Origin: CAYLOP01 sp964385305
Lineage (GTDB): Bacteria > Chloroflexota > Anaerolineae > Anaerolineales > E44-bin32
Length of the DNA: 18,845 nucleotides
Direction of reading: 5' to 3'
Assembly: GCA_964385305.1 (NCBI GenBank)
Contig: CAYLOP010000050.1
Span: forward strand, 1-18,845
Positions 8,539 through 16,116 of the stretch are shown in pieces. The notes beneath the pieces are model-generated. The model was not told the DNA's origin and ran no database searches. It saw only the letters and a list, made by a program, of their open reading frames with translations. The number at the start of each line of letters is the position of its first letter. Position 1 is the first letter of the stretch. The translations under genes were made by a program, and so were the position numbers.

Positions 8539-8988
8539 ATGACCGAGGAAAAGACCTCGCTTCCAAGAAGAAAGTTCCTCAAAGTCATTTATCAAATCCT
8601 TGCTGTTACAGGACTGGGCGCCCTGTTTGCCCCCATCATCGCATTCTTCTGGCCGGCCAAGCTGGAGGAGATGCCCTCCGAACCTAAAGCCGTTGGGGCT
8701 GTCGATTCCATTCCCATAGGCGAGGGAGTAACGGTTTCCTTTGGACGATACCCCGTCCTTGTCATCAACACCCCTGAGAAGGGAGTCGTCGCGTACTCTG
8801 CCGTTTGTACGCACTTCGCATGTTTGGTCAAATGGAACCCCACGAGCGGAATGATCGAGTGCCCTTGTCACGAAGGGTACTTCGACCCGATCGACGGTTC
8901 GGTGATTTCCGGACCTCCACCGCGAGCGCTTGACAAGATCCACGTCTTCACAGAAGGCAATACGCTTTTCATAGGGGGTGAGGCGTGA
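8539..8988 (+). CDS. petC: Rieske [2Fe-2S] protein of the b6/quinol-oxidising complex
   Basis: 149 residues; ATG 8539 follows TAGGGAG. The N terminus LPRRKFLK plus a hydrophobic helix (about 18-38) is a twin-arginine signal anchor, as expected for a folded Fe-S protein exported by Tat. Cluster box 1 is CTHFAC (C90, H92, C95) and box 2 is CPCHEGYFD (C108, C110, H111); C90, H92, C108 and H111 should bind the cluster, and C95 with C110 form the usual disulfide. SGPPPRAL (124-131) is the conserved Pro loop. Box 1 has Phe-Ala where Leu-Gly is usual. It takes the first electron from quinol at the outer face. Its stop overlaps the next start (GTGA), indicating coupled translation. Confidence 0.93.
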   Translation: MTEEKTSLPRRKFLKVIYQILAVTGLGALFAPIIAFFWPAKLEEMPSEPKAVGAVDSIPIGEGVTVSFGRYPVLVINTPEKGVVAYSAVCTHFACLVKWNPTSGMIECPCHEGYFDPIDGSVISGPPPRALDKIHVFTEGNTLFIGGEA

Positions 8989-10907
8989 CATCCCAGACAA
9001 CGAGCATCCCAGTCCAATCGACGACACTCTCCCGACGGGCGCGCTGGGCGAGAGGATTGCGCGATCTCTTCGTTCATGCCGTCATCCAAGATCGTGTGCT
9101 CTCGCGACTCTATCCCGGCGTGATGCACTTTCTCATTTTCTGGGGCATGACCATCCAGATCCTTGGCACCGTGGTTAATTTATTGCAGCAGGATCTTTTC
9201 CTGCCCTTCGAGCTGACAACCTTCCCGCGAGGACTTCCGTATCTAGGCTTCGAACTCGTCATGGATATCGGCGGCGGTATGATCCTGCTTGGCATTTTGA
9301 TGGCCCTCTTCCGCCGTCTTGTCTTACGCCCCAAGTATCTCGTGAGTCGATGGGACGACTGGTATGTCTTGAGCTTGCTCTTCATCATTGCGCTTATCGG
9401 CTTCAGCACAGAGGCTCTACGACTCCAGACGGTTCAACCTGAGTGGCGTGCGTGGTCTCCAATTGGCAGCCTGCTCGCATCCGGCTTCACGGCGATCGGT
9501 TTGAAGGGCGACCTCGCAGTGTCATTACACATCTATTTCTTTTGGGCTCACGTCGTGACCGGTCTGCTATTCGTAGCCAGTTTGCCATTCACAAAGCTTC
9601 GCCATCTAATCACAGGGCCGTTAAACATCATCTTCCGACCGGCGCGCGAGTTAGGAGAGTTAGAACCGATCCGCGATATCGAGACAGCAGAAAAACTTGG
9701 CGCGGGTGAGATCGATGAGTTCCAATCGACGCTACTGCTGTCATTCGAGGCCTGTGTTCAATGTGGACGATGTGAAGATGTTTGCCCTGCCACTTTCAGC
9801 GGCATGCCCTACTCGCCACGCACCCTGATATACGGCCTCCATGAAGCAGTCCAAGCCAAGCTTGTTTCAACAAATCATGCCAATGCGCCTGCTATGCTCG
9901 GCAGCATCATCGACAAAGAAACACCTTGGCTCTGCACGACCTGCGGTGCCTGTCTATCCGTCTGTCCGATCTTCGTCAATCCCGTCTCTGCTGCCGTTGA
10001 GATGCGCCGTTACCTCACACTCACAACAGGCGAGGTTCCTGGATCCGTTGCTGAAACGCTTACACAAATGGAGCGCCGTGGTAACCCCTGGGGATTGCCG
10101 AAGGAAAACCATGCCCCATACCTACAAGACCTCGACGTGCGAATCCTCCAGCCAGGAGAGGAGACCGACATATTGCTTTTCCTCGGCTGCGCCTTTGGTT
10201 ACGATACGCGAAGCCAAGAAGCTGGCCGGGCTCTTATCGCATTGTTGCAAGAAGCTCAGGTAGATTTCGCGGTGCTCGGTGCAATGGAAGGATGCTGCGG
10301 CGACACAGCTCGACGCCTTGGTCATGAATATATTTTCCAGGTGATGGCCGAGGAGAACATAGCCACTTTCGAATCCGTTAAGTTTAAGCGCATCGTCACA
10401 CCCTGCGCCCACGGCTACAACACCCTCAAGAATGAATACCCTCAATTTGGCGGGAACTATGTCGTTCAACATCACACCGAACTCCTCGCCGAACTGGTAG
10501 AAGCAGGTCGCCTGAGCGCAGTCGCAAAGGTAGACCAGGAACCTTTACACACCTATACCTATCATGATGCCTGTTATCTTGGTCGCTACAACCAAATCTA
10601 TGATCAACCTCGGAAGACCCTTGATGGAATAGCCGGCCTGAAACGCAATGAAATGCCGCGTAATCGTGCAAATGGCTTTTGTTGTGGGGGAGGCGGTGGG
10701 CACATGTGGATGGAGATCGACCCTAACACTCGAATAAATCATCGCAGATTAGCAGAAGCGGTCGACGAAGCAAAAGCTGATGTCGTGGTCACCGCCTGCC
10801 CCTATTGTTTGATTATGTTTGATGATGCCATTCGGTCGAAAGGTCTTGGTGAGAAGGTATCGGTTAAAGACATATCTGAAGTGCTATACGAGAGATTACA
10901 CGGATAA
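8985..10907 (+). CDS. Membrane HdrD-like Fe-S oxidoreductase fused to NarI-like cytochrome b (EMO-like)
   Basis: 640 residues from GTG 8985, overlapping the Rieske stop and preceded by GGGGGTGAGG. Residues about 40-215 are a NarI-like membrane domain; H48, H182, H189 and H207 are candidate heme b ligands. Two [4Fe-4S] motifs follow: CVQCGRCEDVCP (C257-C267) and CTTCGACLSVCP (C317-C327). Then come two CCG domains: the first with C402, C437-C438-G and C474 but Gly at the last Cys position (CAHG), the second complete (C530, C566-C567-G, C605-PY-C608). This order matches membrane HdrDE/DsrMK-like fusions and in particular the ETF:menaquinone oxidoreductase (EMO) type known from fatty-acid-oxidising anaerobes. 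Likely role: pass electrons between a soluble partner and menaquinone. The partner, and hence the name, is inferred. Confidence 0.85.
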   Translation: MTSQTTSIPVQSTTLSRRARWARGLRDLFVHAVIQDRVLSRLYPGVMHFLIFWGMTIQILGTVVNLLQQDLFLPFELTTFPRGLPYLGFELVMDIGGGMILLGILMALFRRLVLRPKYLVSRWDDWYVLSLLFIIALIGFSTEALRLQTVQPEWRAWSPIGSLLASGFTAIGLKGDLAVSLHIYFFWAHVVTGLLFVASLPFTKLRHLITGPLNIIFRPARELGELEPIRDIETAEKLGAGEIDEFQSTLLLSFEACVQCGRCEDVCPATFSGMPYSPRTLIYGLHEAVQAKLVSTNHANAPAMLGSIIDKETPWLCTTCGACLSVCPIFVNPVSAAVEMRRYLTLTTGEVPGSVAETLTQMERRGNPWGLPKENHAPYLQDLDVRILQPGEETDILLFLGCAFGYDTRSQEAGRALIALLQEAQVDFAVLGAMEGCCGDTARRLGHEYIFQVMAEENIATFESVKFKRIVTPCAHGYNTLKNEYPQFGGNYVVQHHTELLAELVEAGRLSAVAKVDQEPLHTYTYHDACYLGRYNQIYDQPRKTLDGIAGLKRNEMPRNRANGFCCGGGGGHMWMEIDPNTRINHRRLAEAVDEAKADVVVTACPYCLIMFDDAIRSKGLGEKVSVKDISEVLYERLHG

Positions 10908-10949
10908 CCGACAAACCGACAATACCGCAATCTCAAATGGAGTTGTAAG

Positions 10950-11954
10950 ATGAGCGTGCGCAGGCTCTTGCAGGTTGATGAGCGAGACCCACTCTCAGCT
11001 GCGCGTGCACTTCTAAGCCATGTTTGGATGGATGCGAAGCTTGATGGAATGTTGATCCCGTCTTGGACGGAGGATCAACCTTTCCCTATGGCTATCCTTC
11101 AACAAAATCCCCAATCTATCGCACAATCCGACCCATTCACACCGATCATGCTGCAGAACATCGCCGGAGTCGCCGCAGATCTGGTACAGCAGCATCCAAA
11201 CAAACGCTTAGGATTGTCGCTTCGACCATGCGAACTACGAAGCCTCGTCCAACTCGCTAATCGCGACGGCATCGATCTTTCCGATACTCTGCTCATCAGC
11301 ACGGATTGCCTTTCCGTTTTTCCCCTTGAGGACGTCCATTGGCGCCTCGGTGAAGTGAAGGATAAAGATCAACTGACACGCGACGCCCTCCAATTTGCAG
11401 CGCAAGGGGGCATTCTTCCAAGTCGTTTTAAGAAAAGTTGCCAGCTATGCGACATACCCTACCCTCGGTCCGCTGACGTGCAAATTGAATTGCTCGGCAT
11501 TTCGACACACCAACATCTTGTTGTTGATCTCAGCGATAAAGCACTCGCAATGGGAATGGCATTCGAATCCATAGTGACAGAAGAAATCCCCCCCGAAGTT
11601 GATGAGCAACGCCAACAAATCCTTGATAAACTCGCGAACTGGCGTAGACGCTCGTTGGCTTATACCCAATCGCATCTTGACGAGACACTGGCGACAGTAC
11701 CAGGTCTCGTTCATCACCTGCAATCCTGCGAGCAGTGCCGTTCGCGCCTTCAAGAACAATGCCCCCTCTTTGCCGCGGAGCTGTTGGGAAGCCCGGACTT
11801 TTCGGAACCAGATTCCATCAAAGAATGGATCTCTTCGTGTGGGGGTTGTGGGATGTGCGATTATCACTGCCCGGATGCATACCCTCTCTTCACAGCGATT
11901 CTCCACCTATACCATCGATTGTCGTCGCAAAGCGGTAGGCTGCGCCCCCCATAG
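10950..11954 (+). CDS. FrhB/FdhB-like iron-sulfur protein
   Basis: 334 residues; ATG 10950 has GGAG eight bases upstream, and the gene lies 42 bases after the HdrD-like gene, so it is the last operon member. LGLSLRPCELRSLVQL (88-103) and the STDCLSVFP segment match the core of the coenzyme F420 hydrogenase/formate dehydrogenase beta-subunit family, whose members hold a flavin and Fe-S clusters and exchange electrons with a soluble cofactor. Cysteines visible: C94, C120, C164/C167 (KSCQLC), C260/C263/C271, and a full ferredoxin-type set CGGCGMCDYHCP (C297, C300, C303, C307) near the C terminus. The protein looks soluble and cytoplasmic. It is a candidate electron-input module for the membrane oxidoreductase before it; whether it uses F420, NAD(P)H or a protein donor cannot be read from the sequence. 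Confidence 0.75.
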   Translation: MSVRRLLQVDERDPLSAARALLSHVWMDAKLDGMLIPSWTEDQPFPMAILQQNPQSIAQSDPFTPIMLQNIAGVAADLVQQHPNKRLGLSLRPCELRSLVQLANRDGIDLSDTLLISTDCLSVFPLEDVHWRLGEVKDKDQLTRDALQFAAQGGILPSRFKKSCQLCDIPYPRSADVQIELLGISTHQHLVVDLSDKALAMGMAFESIVTEEIPPEVDEQRQQILDKLANWRRRSLAYTQSHLDETLATVPGLVHHLQSCEQCRSRLQEQCPLFAAELLGSPDFSEPDSIKEWISSCGGCGMCDYHCPDAYPLFTAILHLYHRLSSQSGRLRPP

Positions 11955-11999
11955 ATCCATACGCATCCATCAAACATCTCTGCAAAAGCATCATCATAG

Positions 12000-12040
12000 A
12001 AAAAAGGAATGTGCGGTCTTGAAATGACCAAGGCCGCACA
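12000..12040 (-). terminator. Terminator shared by the convergent FrhB-like gene and plsY
   Basis: Arms TGTGCGGTCTTG (12010-12021) and CAAGGCCGCACA (12029-12040) pair over 12 bases with one G-T wobble around a 7-base loop. On the minus strand six T follow after a four-base gap (12005-12000), giving a plsY terminator. On the plus strand the hairpin lies 56 bases past the FrhB-like stop but has no T tract. Confidence 0.65.
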
Positions 12041-12072
12041 GCATGATTGAGCTTGTCGAATTTCCGGTGGAA

Positions 12073-12726
12073 TTACTTGGAGAGCGGTGTAGGATTTACA
12101 CCATTCTTCGGCCCATGCTCCTCAAAAGGATCATTTCCATTGATCACGGGAACATCCATAACAATCGTACGTCTCCGGGGGAGATCCAGCCATTTCTTCA
12201 ATGCGACGGAGATGAAGAGCCCAGCAGTAAAAAGGATATAAGCAAGGGAATAGTCTGAATAGATTGCCAGACCGACGATCAATGCCAAACCCATCCCTGC
12301 ACTGAAATCGAAATGCCGCGTCGCCACAAATGCACTTCCGAAGGTCATCAAACCCCATAAACATGGTGTCGGCATGATCACACACAAGATACCCAAGCTC
12401 GCGGCCAACCCCTGACCCCCACGAAATCCCACCAAGATCGGAAAATCATGACCCAGCACGGTCAGTGCTCCTGCAAGGATCTCGAAAACAGGTGGGCCGT
12501 TGAAATGTCGCACAAGGAGCATGGCGCCTACCCCCTTGAAGAAATCAACGGCCCCTACAATGACACCAAACCGCACGCCAAGCGTACGGGTCGTATTGCG
12601 TGCCCCCATATTGCCATCGCCAACGCGGCGAATATCCACACCCCTGAACCTTCGACCAACCAGGAAGGCCGTTGGGATAGACCCAATCAAATAGCACACA
12701 AGTAGAAGGAGTATTTTCTCGAGCAT
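12073..12726 (-). CDS. plsY: Glycerol-3-phosphate acyltransferase PlsY family protein
   Basis: 217 residues from ATG 12726, which has a GAGG-type ribosome site; a GTG at 12735 is in frame but touches that site. PlsY transfers an acyl group from acyl-phosphate to glycerol 3-phosphate in the inner membrane, the first step of phospholipid synthesis. Three family motifs are seen: GSIPTAFLVGR near the N terminus, GDGNMGARNTTRTLG (usually GSGNIGATNxxRxxG) and LGHDFPILVGFRGGQGLAAS (usually a GGKG loop). Several membrane helices are evident. Substitutions in motifs 2 and 3, including Gln for Lys in the GGKG loop and Arg for Thr in GATN, set it apart from typical PlsY, so it may be a paralogue with altered activity. 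The C-terminal tail after about 185 is hydrophilic. Confidence 0.88.
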   Translation of the reverse strand: MLEKILLLLVCYLIGSIPTAFLVGRRFRGVDIRRVGDGNMGARNTTRTLGVRFGVIVGAVDFFKGVGAMLLVRHFNGPPVFEILAGALTVLGHDFPILVGFRGGQGLAASLGILCVIMPTPCLWGLMTFGSAFVATRHFDFSAGMGLALIVGLAIYSDYSLAYILFTAGLFISVALKKWLDLPRRRTIVMDVPVINGNDPFEEHGPKNGVNPTPLSK

Positions 12727-13161
12727 GCAACTCACCTCACCTGATCATCCGGATCCGATTGCACGCTTGATTCGGAGGCGGTCGCCAACCAACACTTTAT
12801 CAGAGAACCCTATATAAAATCTTACATCAAGAAAAGACCAACATCAAATCGACTTGGATTTTTCGACCAAGTCCAACTCGGGCACATCAAGAATCTGTTA
12901 CATATAGCCAAGCGGGATTTACCAAAAAGGGCAGTCTCTACCTGATAAGACTGAAGTGCTACCCTNNNNNNNNNNCTCAATGATATGGGGATTATAACGT
13001 CCGTGTTGAATAAGAACCGCCCTTCCGCTGGAAGGATGGATCAATTTGAGTTCAAACTGGTTTGGTCGCTGTGTACTTGCCCCACTTCTCAGCGTTTTAG
13101 TGAGAAAACCTACTCCAGGCAATCATGCGGCGCCGCGTACAGGGTGCAAGCTGGGGTAAGT
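12727..13161. other. Intergenic region containing a scaffold gap
   Basis: No gene is supported in these 435 bases. Ten N at 12966-12975 mark an assembly gap of unknown true size, so genes may be missing here. A 7-bp hairpin GACTTGG/CCAAGTC lies at 12851-12873. A leftward TATAAT at 12996-12991 could be a -10 box, without a good -35. No clear terminator follows prs. Confidence 0.6.
12966..12975. other. Assembly gap (10 N)
   Basis: Ten undetermined bases, a common placeholder for a scaffold join of unknown length. Adjacency of prs and plsY across it should not be taken as proven. Confidence 0.97.
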
Positions 13162-14121
13162 TTATTCGTTGAACAACTCTCCAACCGAACGCCCTTCATG
13201 CGCGCGCAGGATCACTTCTGCGAGTAGCGGCGCAACAGATAAGACGGTCATATTTGGGAGGCTTTTCTCCTTGGGGATCGGGAGAGTATTGGTTGTCACG
13301 ATTTCCTTGATCGGGTACTTCGCTAGTTCGTCCACTGCAGGCGGCACGAGCAGTCCATGTGTAAAGGATAGGTATATATCACGGGCACCATGATCCTTAA
13401 GAATTTTCACCGCCTCACACATTGAACCTCCGGTGAGGACCTCGTCATCCACCAAGATGACATCTTTTCCGGACACATCCCCAATGATATTCGTCGCTTT
13501 AGCCCGGGTGGCGTCGTTCGTCCTGCGCTTTTCTACAAACGCCAGAGGGATTCCCAGCCGGGCGGCAAAGTTGCGGCCCTTCTTCGCGAAACCGAGATCT
13601 GCTGTGGCGATCACGGCATTGCTCAAGTCTTTTTTCAGGAAATAACCACTGAGTAGATGGAAAGCTGTGAGTACATCTCCTGGGATCGAGAAGAAGCCCT
13701 GGATCTGGCCGGCATGCAGATCGATGGTGATATAACGGTCTGCGCCAGCGACCTCGATCATATCCGAAATTAAGCGCGCCGTGATTGGAACCCTCGGCTG
13801 GTCCTTCTTATCGGAGCGGGCATAGGCCATATAGGGAATCACCGCGGTGATCCTTCCTGCCGAATCCCGCTTCAAGCAATCGATGGTGATCAGCAATTCC
13901 ATGATGTTCTTATGGACGGGTGCTGACATTGACTGGATTACGAACACATCTTGCCCCCGAATGCTGCCTTGAAGTCTGATGAAGAGGTTCTCATTTGGAA
14001 ATTGAATTAAGTCGTAGCCACTTAGTGGGACATTCAAATAATCGCTGATTTCTTGAGCGAGTTCTGGGTTGCCAGAGCCTGAAAAAAGCTTGATTTCACC
14101 GTATCCTGGTATGTTGCTCAT
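13162..14121 (-). CDS. prs: Ribose-phosphate pyrophosphokinase (PRPP synthase)
   Basis: About 319 residues, the usual class I length. It makes PRPP from ribose 5-phosphate and ATP for nucleotide, His and Trp synthesis. Signatures: ARSDKKDQPRVPITARL (ATP-binding region, usually RQDRKD.PR.PI.A), TIDLHAGQIQGFF with the conserved His, KRR of the flexible catalytic loop, and the ribose-phosphate loop DVILVDDEVLTGGSM, where Glu-Val-Leu replaces the usual Met-Ile-Asp. Two starts are possible: ATG 14121, or GTG 14127 at a better distance from AGAAGG; they differ by two residues. The gene begins within 10 bases of the acetyltransferase stop, so it belongs to the same transcript as mcm/meaB. The substituted PRPP loop should be checked against paralogues. 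Confidence 0.93.
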   Translation of the reverse strand: MSNIPGYGEIKLFSGSGNPELAQEISDYLNVPLSGYDLIQFPNENLFIRLQGSIRGQDVFVIQSMSAPVHKNIMELLITIDCLKRDSAGRITAVIPYMAYARSDKKDQPRVPITARLISDMIEVAGADRYITIDLHAGQIQGFFSIPGDVLTAFHLLSGYFLKKDLSNAVIATADLGFAKKGRNFAARLGIPLAFVEKRRTNDATRAKATNIIGDVSGKDVILVDDEVLTGGSMCEAVKILKDHGARDIYLSFTHGLLVPPAVDELAKYPIKEIVTTNTLPIPKEKSLPNMTVLSVAPLLAEVILRAHEGRSVGELFNE

Positions 14122-14127
14122 ATCCAC

Positions 14128-14679
14128 TCACGCCTTCTCTTGATTTCTTGCTTCCCATTCATCTCTTAAGATTCCCATGACGAGGGTATCTTCGTAAATC
14201 CCATGTGCAAAACGGTCATCTCGAAGCCGCCCCTCCTCTATAAACCCCACTTTCTGGTAGACCTGGATTGCACGATGATTGCTCTCATGAACGCGTAAAT
14301 AGACGCGGTTTAAATTCAGTGTTTCAAAACCATATCGCAGGATTGTTTGCAGGGCATCCATTCCTATTCCCTTATCCCAGTAGCTTTTATCACCGATCGA
14401 GATGCCGAACGCAGCATGACGTGCCTGTTGATTGAAAGAGAATAACCCACAACCCCCAAGATGAACCCAATCATCCCCTTCGCGAAAGTCGATGGCAAAA
14501 GGACGCTCAATAGAATCTTTTTCCAAAACATCCTCAAACCATTTCTCTTCTTCCGCAAGACTCATGGGCAGAAAAAGATCGAGATTTTCGCGCACCTCGG
14601 GGTCATTAAACCAGCGTACAAATCGCGGTAAATCCTCGCGTTCTATTGCACGTAGTCTTATTCTTTGACCTAGGATCAC
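14128..14679 (-). CDS. GNAT-family N-acetyltransferase (RimJ/RimL-like)
   Basis: 183 residues with the RimJ/RimL-type layout: IRLRAIEREDLPRFVRWFNDPEVRENL at the N terminus, the central GISIGDKSYWDKGIGMDALQTIL acetyl-CoA-binding stretch, and the C-terminal NHRAIQVYQKVGFIEEGRLRDD motif. Such enzymes move an acetyl group from acetyl-CoA to an amine, such as a protein N terminus, an amino sugar or a small amine; the substrate here is unknown. The ATG overlaps the meaB TGA (ATGA), so translation is coupled to meaB. Family assignment is firm, function is not. Confidence 0.88.
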   Translation of the reverse strand: MILGQRIRLRAIEREDLPRFVRWFNDPEVRENLDLFLPMSLAEEEKWFEDVLEKDSIERPFAIDFREGDDWVHLGGCGLFSFNQQARHAAFGISIGDKSYWDKGIGMDALQTILRYGFETLNLNRVYLRVHESNHRAIQVYQKVGFIEEGRLRDDRFAHGIYEDTLVMGILRDEWEARNQEKA

Positions 14680-15692
14680 AACGATTTACCCTCAATCACA
14701 AGTTGGATCGCTTGTCTTGGTGAGAGCTTGCGCGCTAGCACCTGCTCGACAGCGCGTTCATAGCGCTCATCCGGATGATCCGCGTAAAACGTCTCTGCCA
14801 GACGATCTCGTAAGAGATCGTCCAACTCGGATCGCACCCGGGACCTTTCACGATCCGTCCATTCATGCGATTCCTGGAGATGATTTCTATGTTCGATGAT
14901 AGCTTGCACTAATTCAACAATCCCCTCCCCCTTGGTTGCGATCGTTGCCAAAACTGGCGGTTCCCACGGTATAGTCTCGTTCACCGCTCCTTCCATGTCT
15001 TGATCCTGTTTCCAATTCCGCGGCCTACGCTGAGCCGGGTGTGCCATCTCCAACATTGCTCGAAGTGCTCGTAGCGTATTATCCGCGCTGGGTAGATCCG
15101 CCTTGTTGACGACGAGAATATCCGCGATCTCCAGGATGCCAGCTTTAATCGTTTGCACCTCATCCCCCAGACCTGGCGCGCTCAGGACAACCGTCGTATG
15201 GGCAGTGCGCGCAATATCCACCTCAGCCTGGCCGGCCCCCACTGTCTCAATCAAGATCAAATCGAAGCCCGCTGCATCGAGCGCCTGTACAATACCGGTC
15301 GTCGCACGCGCTAAACCACCCAAGGCTCCCCGGCTTGCCATACTGCGTATGAACACCCCCGTGTCGCCAGCCAGATCTCGCATACGTATACGATCACCGA
15401 GAATCGCACCCCCGGTGAAGGGACTGCTTGGATCTACTGCAACAACCCCCACCGTCGGTGCGCTCTCCCCTGAGTCGGATTCAGACCTCCGGAGTTGCAG
15501 GGCGAGTTGATTAACAAGGGTTGATTTGCCAGTCCCTGGTGCCCCTGTAATGCCCACAAGGTGCGCTTTGCCGGTATGGGCGTAGAGGGCATTTAACGCG
15601 CTGAGCCCTTCAGGCTCGTTATTTTCGATTTTCGTCAGCAATCGGGCCAGCGCCAGCCGATCGCCAGCCAAGACACGATCCACGACCTTCAT
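14676..15692 (-). CDS. meaB: MeaB/ArgK-type GTPase, methylmalonyl-CoA mutase chaperone
   Basis: 338 residues from ATG 15692 (MKVVDRVLAGD), which has AAGGA upstream and lies 13 bases after the mutase-subunit stop; longer in-frame starts would run into that gene. GTPase motifs: P-loop GAPGTGKST (50-58), the G3 motif ETVGAGQAEVDIA and NKAD. VDPSSPFTGGAILGDRIRM and RSMASRGALGGLA are hallmarks of the MeaB/MMAA family, which protects and reloads the B12 cofactor of acyl-CoA mutases; older annotations call it ArgK or LAO/AO transport ATPase. Its position straight after a mutase B12-binding subunit supports the MeaB role. Confidence 0.95.
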   Translation of the reverse strand: MKVVDRVLAGDRLALARLLTKIENNEPEGLSALNALYAHTGKAHLVGITGAPGTGKSTLVNQLALQLRRSESDSGESAPTVGVVAVDPSSPFTGGAILGDRIRMRDLAGDTGVFIRSMASRGALGGLARATTGIVQALDAAGFDLILIETVGAGQAEVDIARTAHTTVVLSAPGLGDEVQTIKAGILEIADILVVNKADLPSADNTLRALRAMLEMAHPAQRRPRNWKQDQDMEGAVNETIPWEPPVLATIATKGEGIVELVQAIIEHRNHLQESHEWTDRERSRVRSELDDLLRDRLAETFYADHPDERYERAVEQVLARKLSPRQAIQLVIEGKSL

Positions 15693-15705
15693 TACGGTCT
15701 GGTCC

Positions 15706-16116
15706 TTATTCCAACTCGGCGGTCGCTTGCACGGCCTTGACAACCGCCTCGACAATGGATTGTGTATTGGCTCCCGGACCAAACACTTCCGCGACACCGA
15801 CCGCTTTTAAGCGCTGGATATCCTCATCAGGAATGATACCGCCAACAACGATCTGAACATGCTCTTGCCCTTGTCCAACCAACAACTTAATCACCTTGGG
15901 CACAAGCTCCATATGGGCTCCAGAGAGGATGGACAGTCCCACAACATCGACATCCTCTTGGAGCGCTGCCTCTGCGATCATCTCAGGGGATTGTCGGAGC
16001 CCAGCATAGATGACTTCCATCCCAGCATCTCGTAATGCTCGAGCTACGACTTTGGCGCCGCGATCATGGCCATCCAAGCCGGGTTTGGCGATCAACACTC
16101 GGATATTCTCTGTCAT
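15706..16116 (-). CDS. mcmA2: Methylmalonyl-CoA mutase, B12-binding (small/C-terminal) subunit
   Basis: 136 residues, the size of a free-standing cobalamin-binding subunit. It shows DGHDRG (D15, H17, G20; the DxHxxG motif whose His ligates cobalt), SILSGAH (SxL) and the GGIIPDED turn. With a separate catalytic subunit it forms methylmalonyl-CoA mutase, interconverting methylmalonyl-CoA and succinyl-CoA in propionate and odd-chain or branched acid metabolism; related ethylmalonyl- or isobutyryl-CoA mutases use a similar subunit. The large subunit is not in the window. Its ATG overlaps the stop of a small upstream frame (ATGA). A leftward perfect TATAAT at 16157-16152, with poor -35, could start the operon about 30 bases upstream. 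Confidence 0.92.
   Translation of the reverse strand: MTENIRVLIAKPGLDGHDRGAKVVARALRDAGMEVIYAGLRQSPEMIAEAALQEDVDVVGLSILSGAHMELVPKVIKLLVGQGQEHVQIVVGGIIPDEDIQRLKAVGVAEVFGPGANTQSIVEAVVKAVQATAELE

Noticed and set aside
8985..10907. Plain heterodisulfide reductase HdrD or GlpC annotation for the 640-residue protein
   Set aside because: HdrD and GlpC lack the fused NarI-like membrane domain; the whole architecture fits EMO-like or DsrMK-like fusions better.
15693..15797. Longer N terminus for meaB
   Set aside because: It would overlap the mutase subunit by about 90 bases and reads as a non-conserved Arg/Pro-rich shadow; ATG 15692 has a ribosome site and starts the family-conserved sequence.
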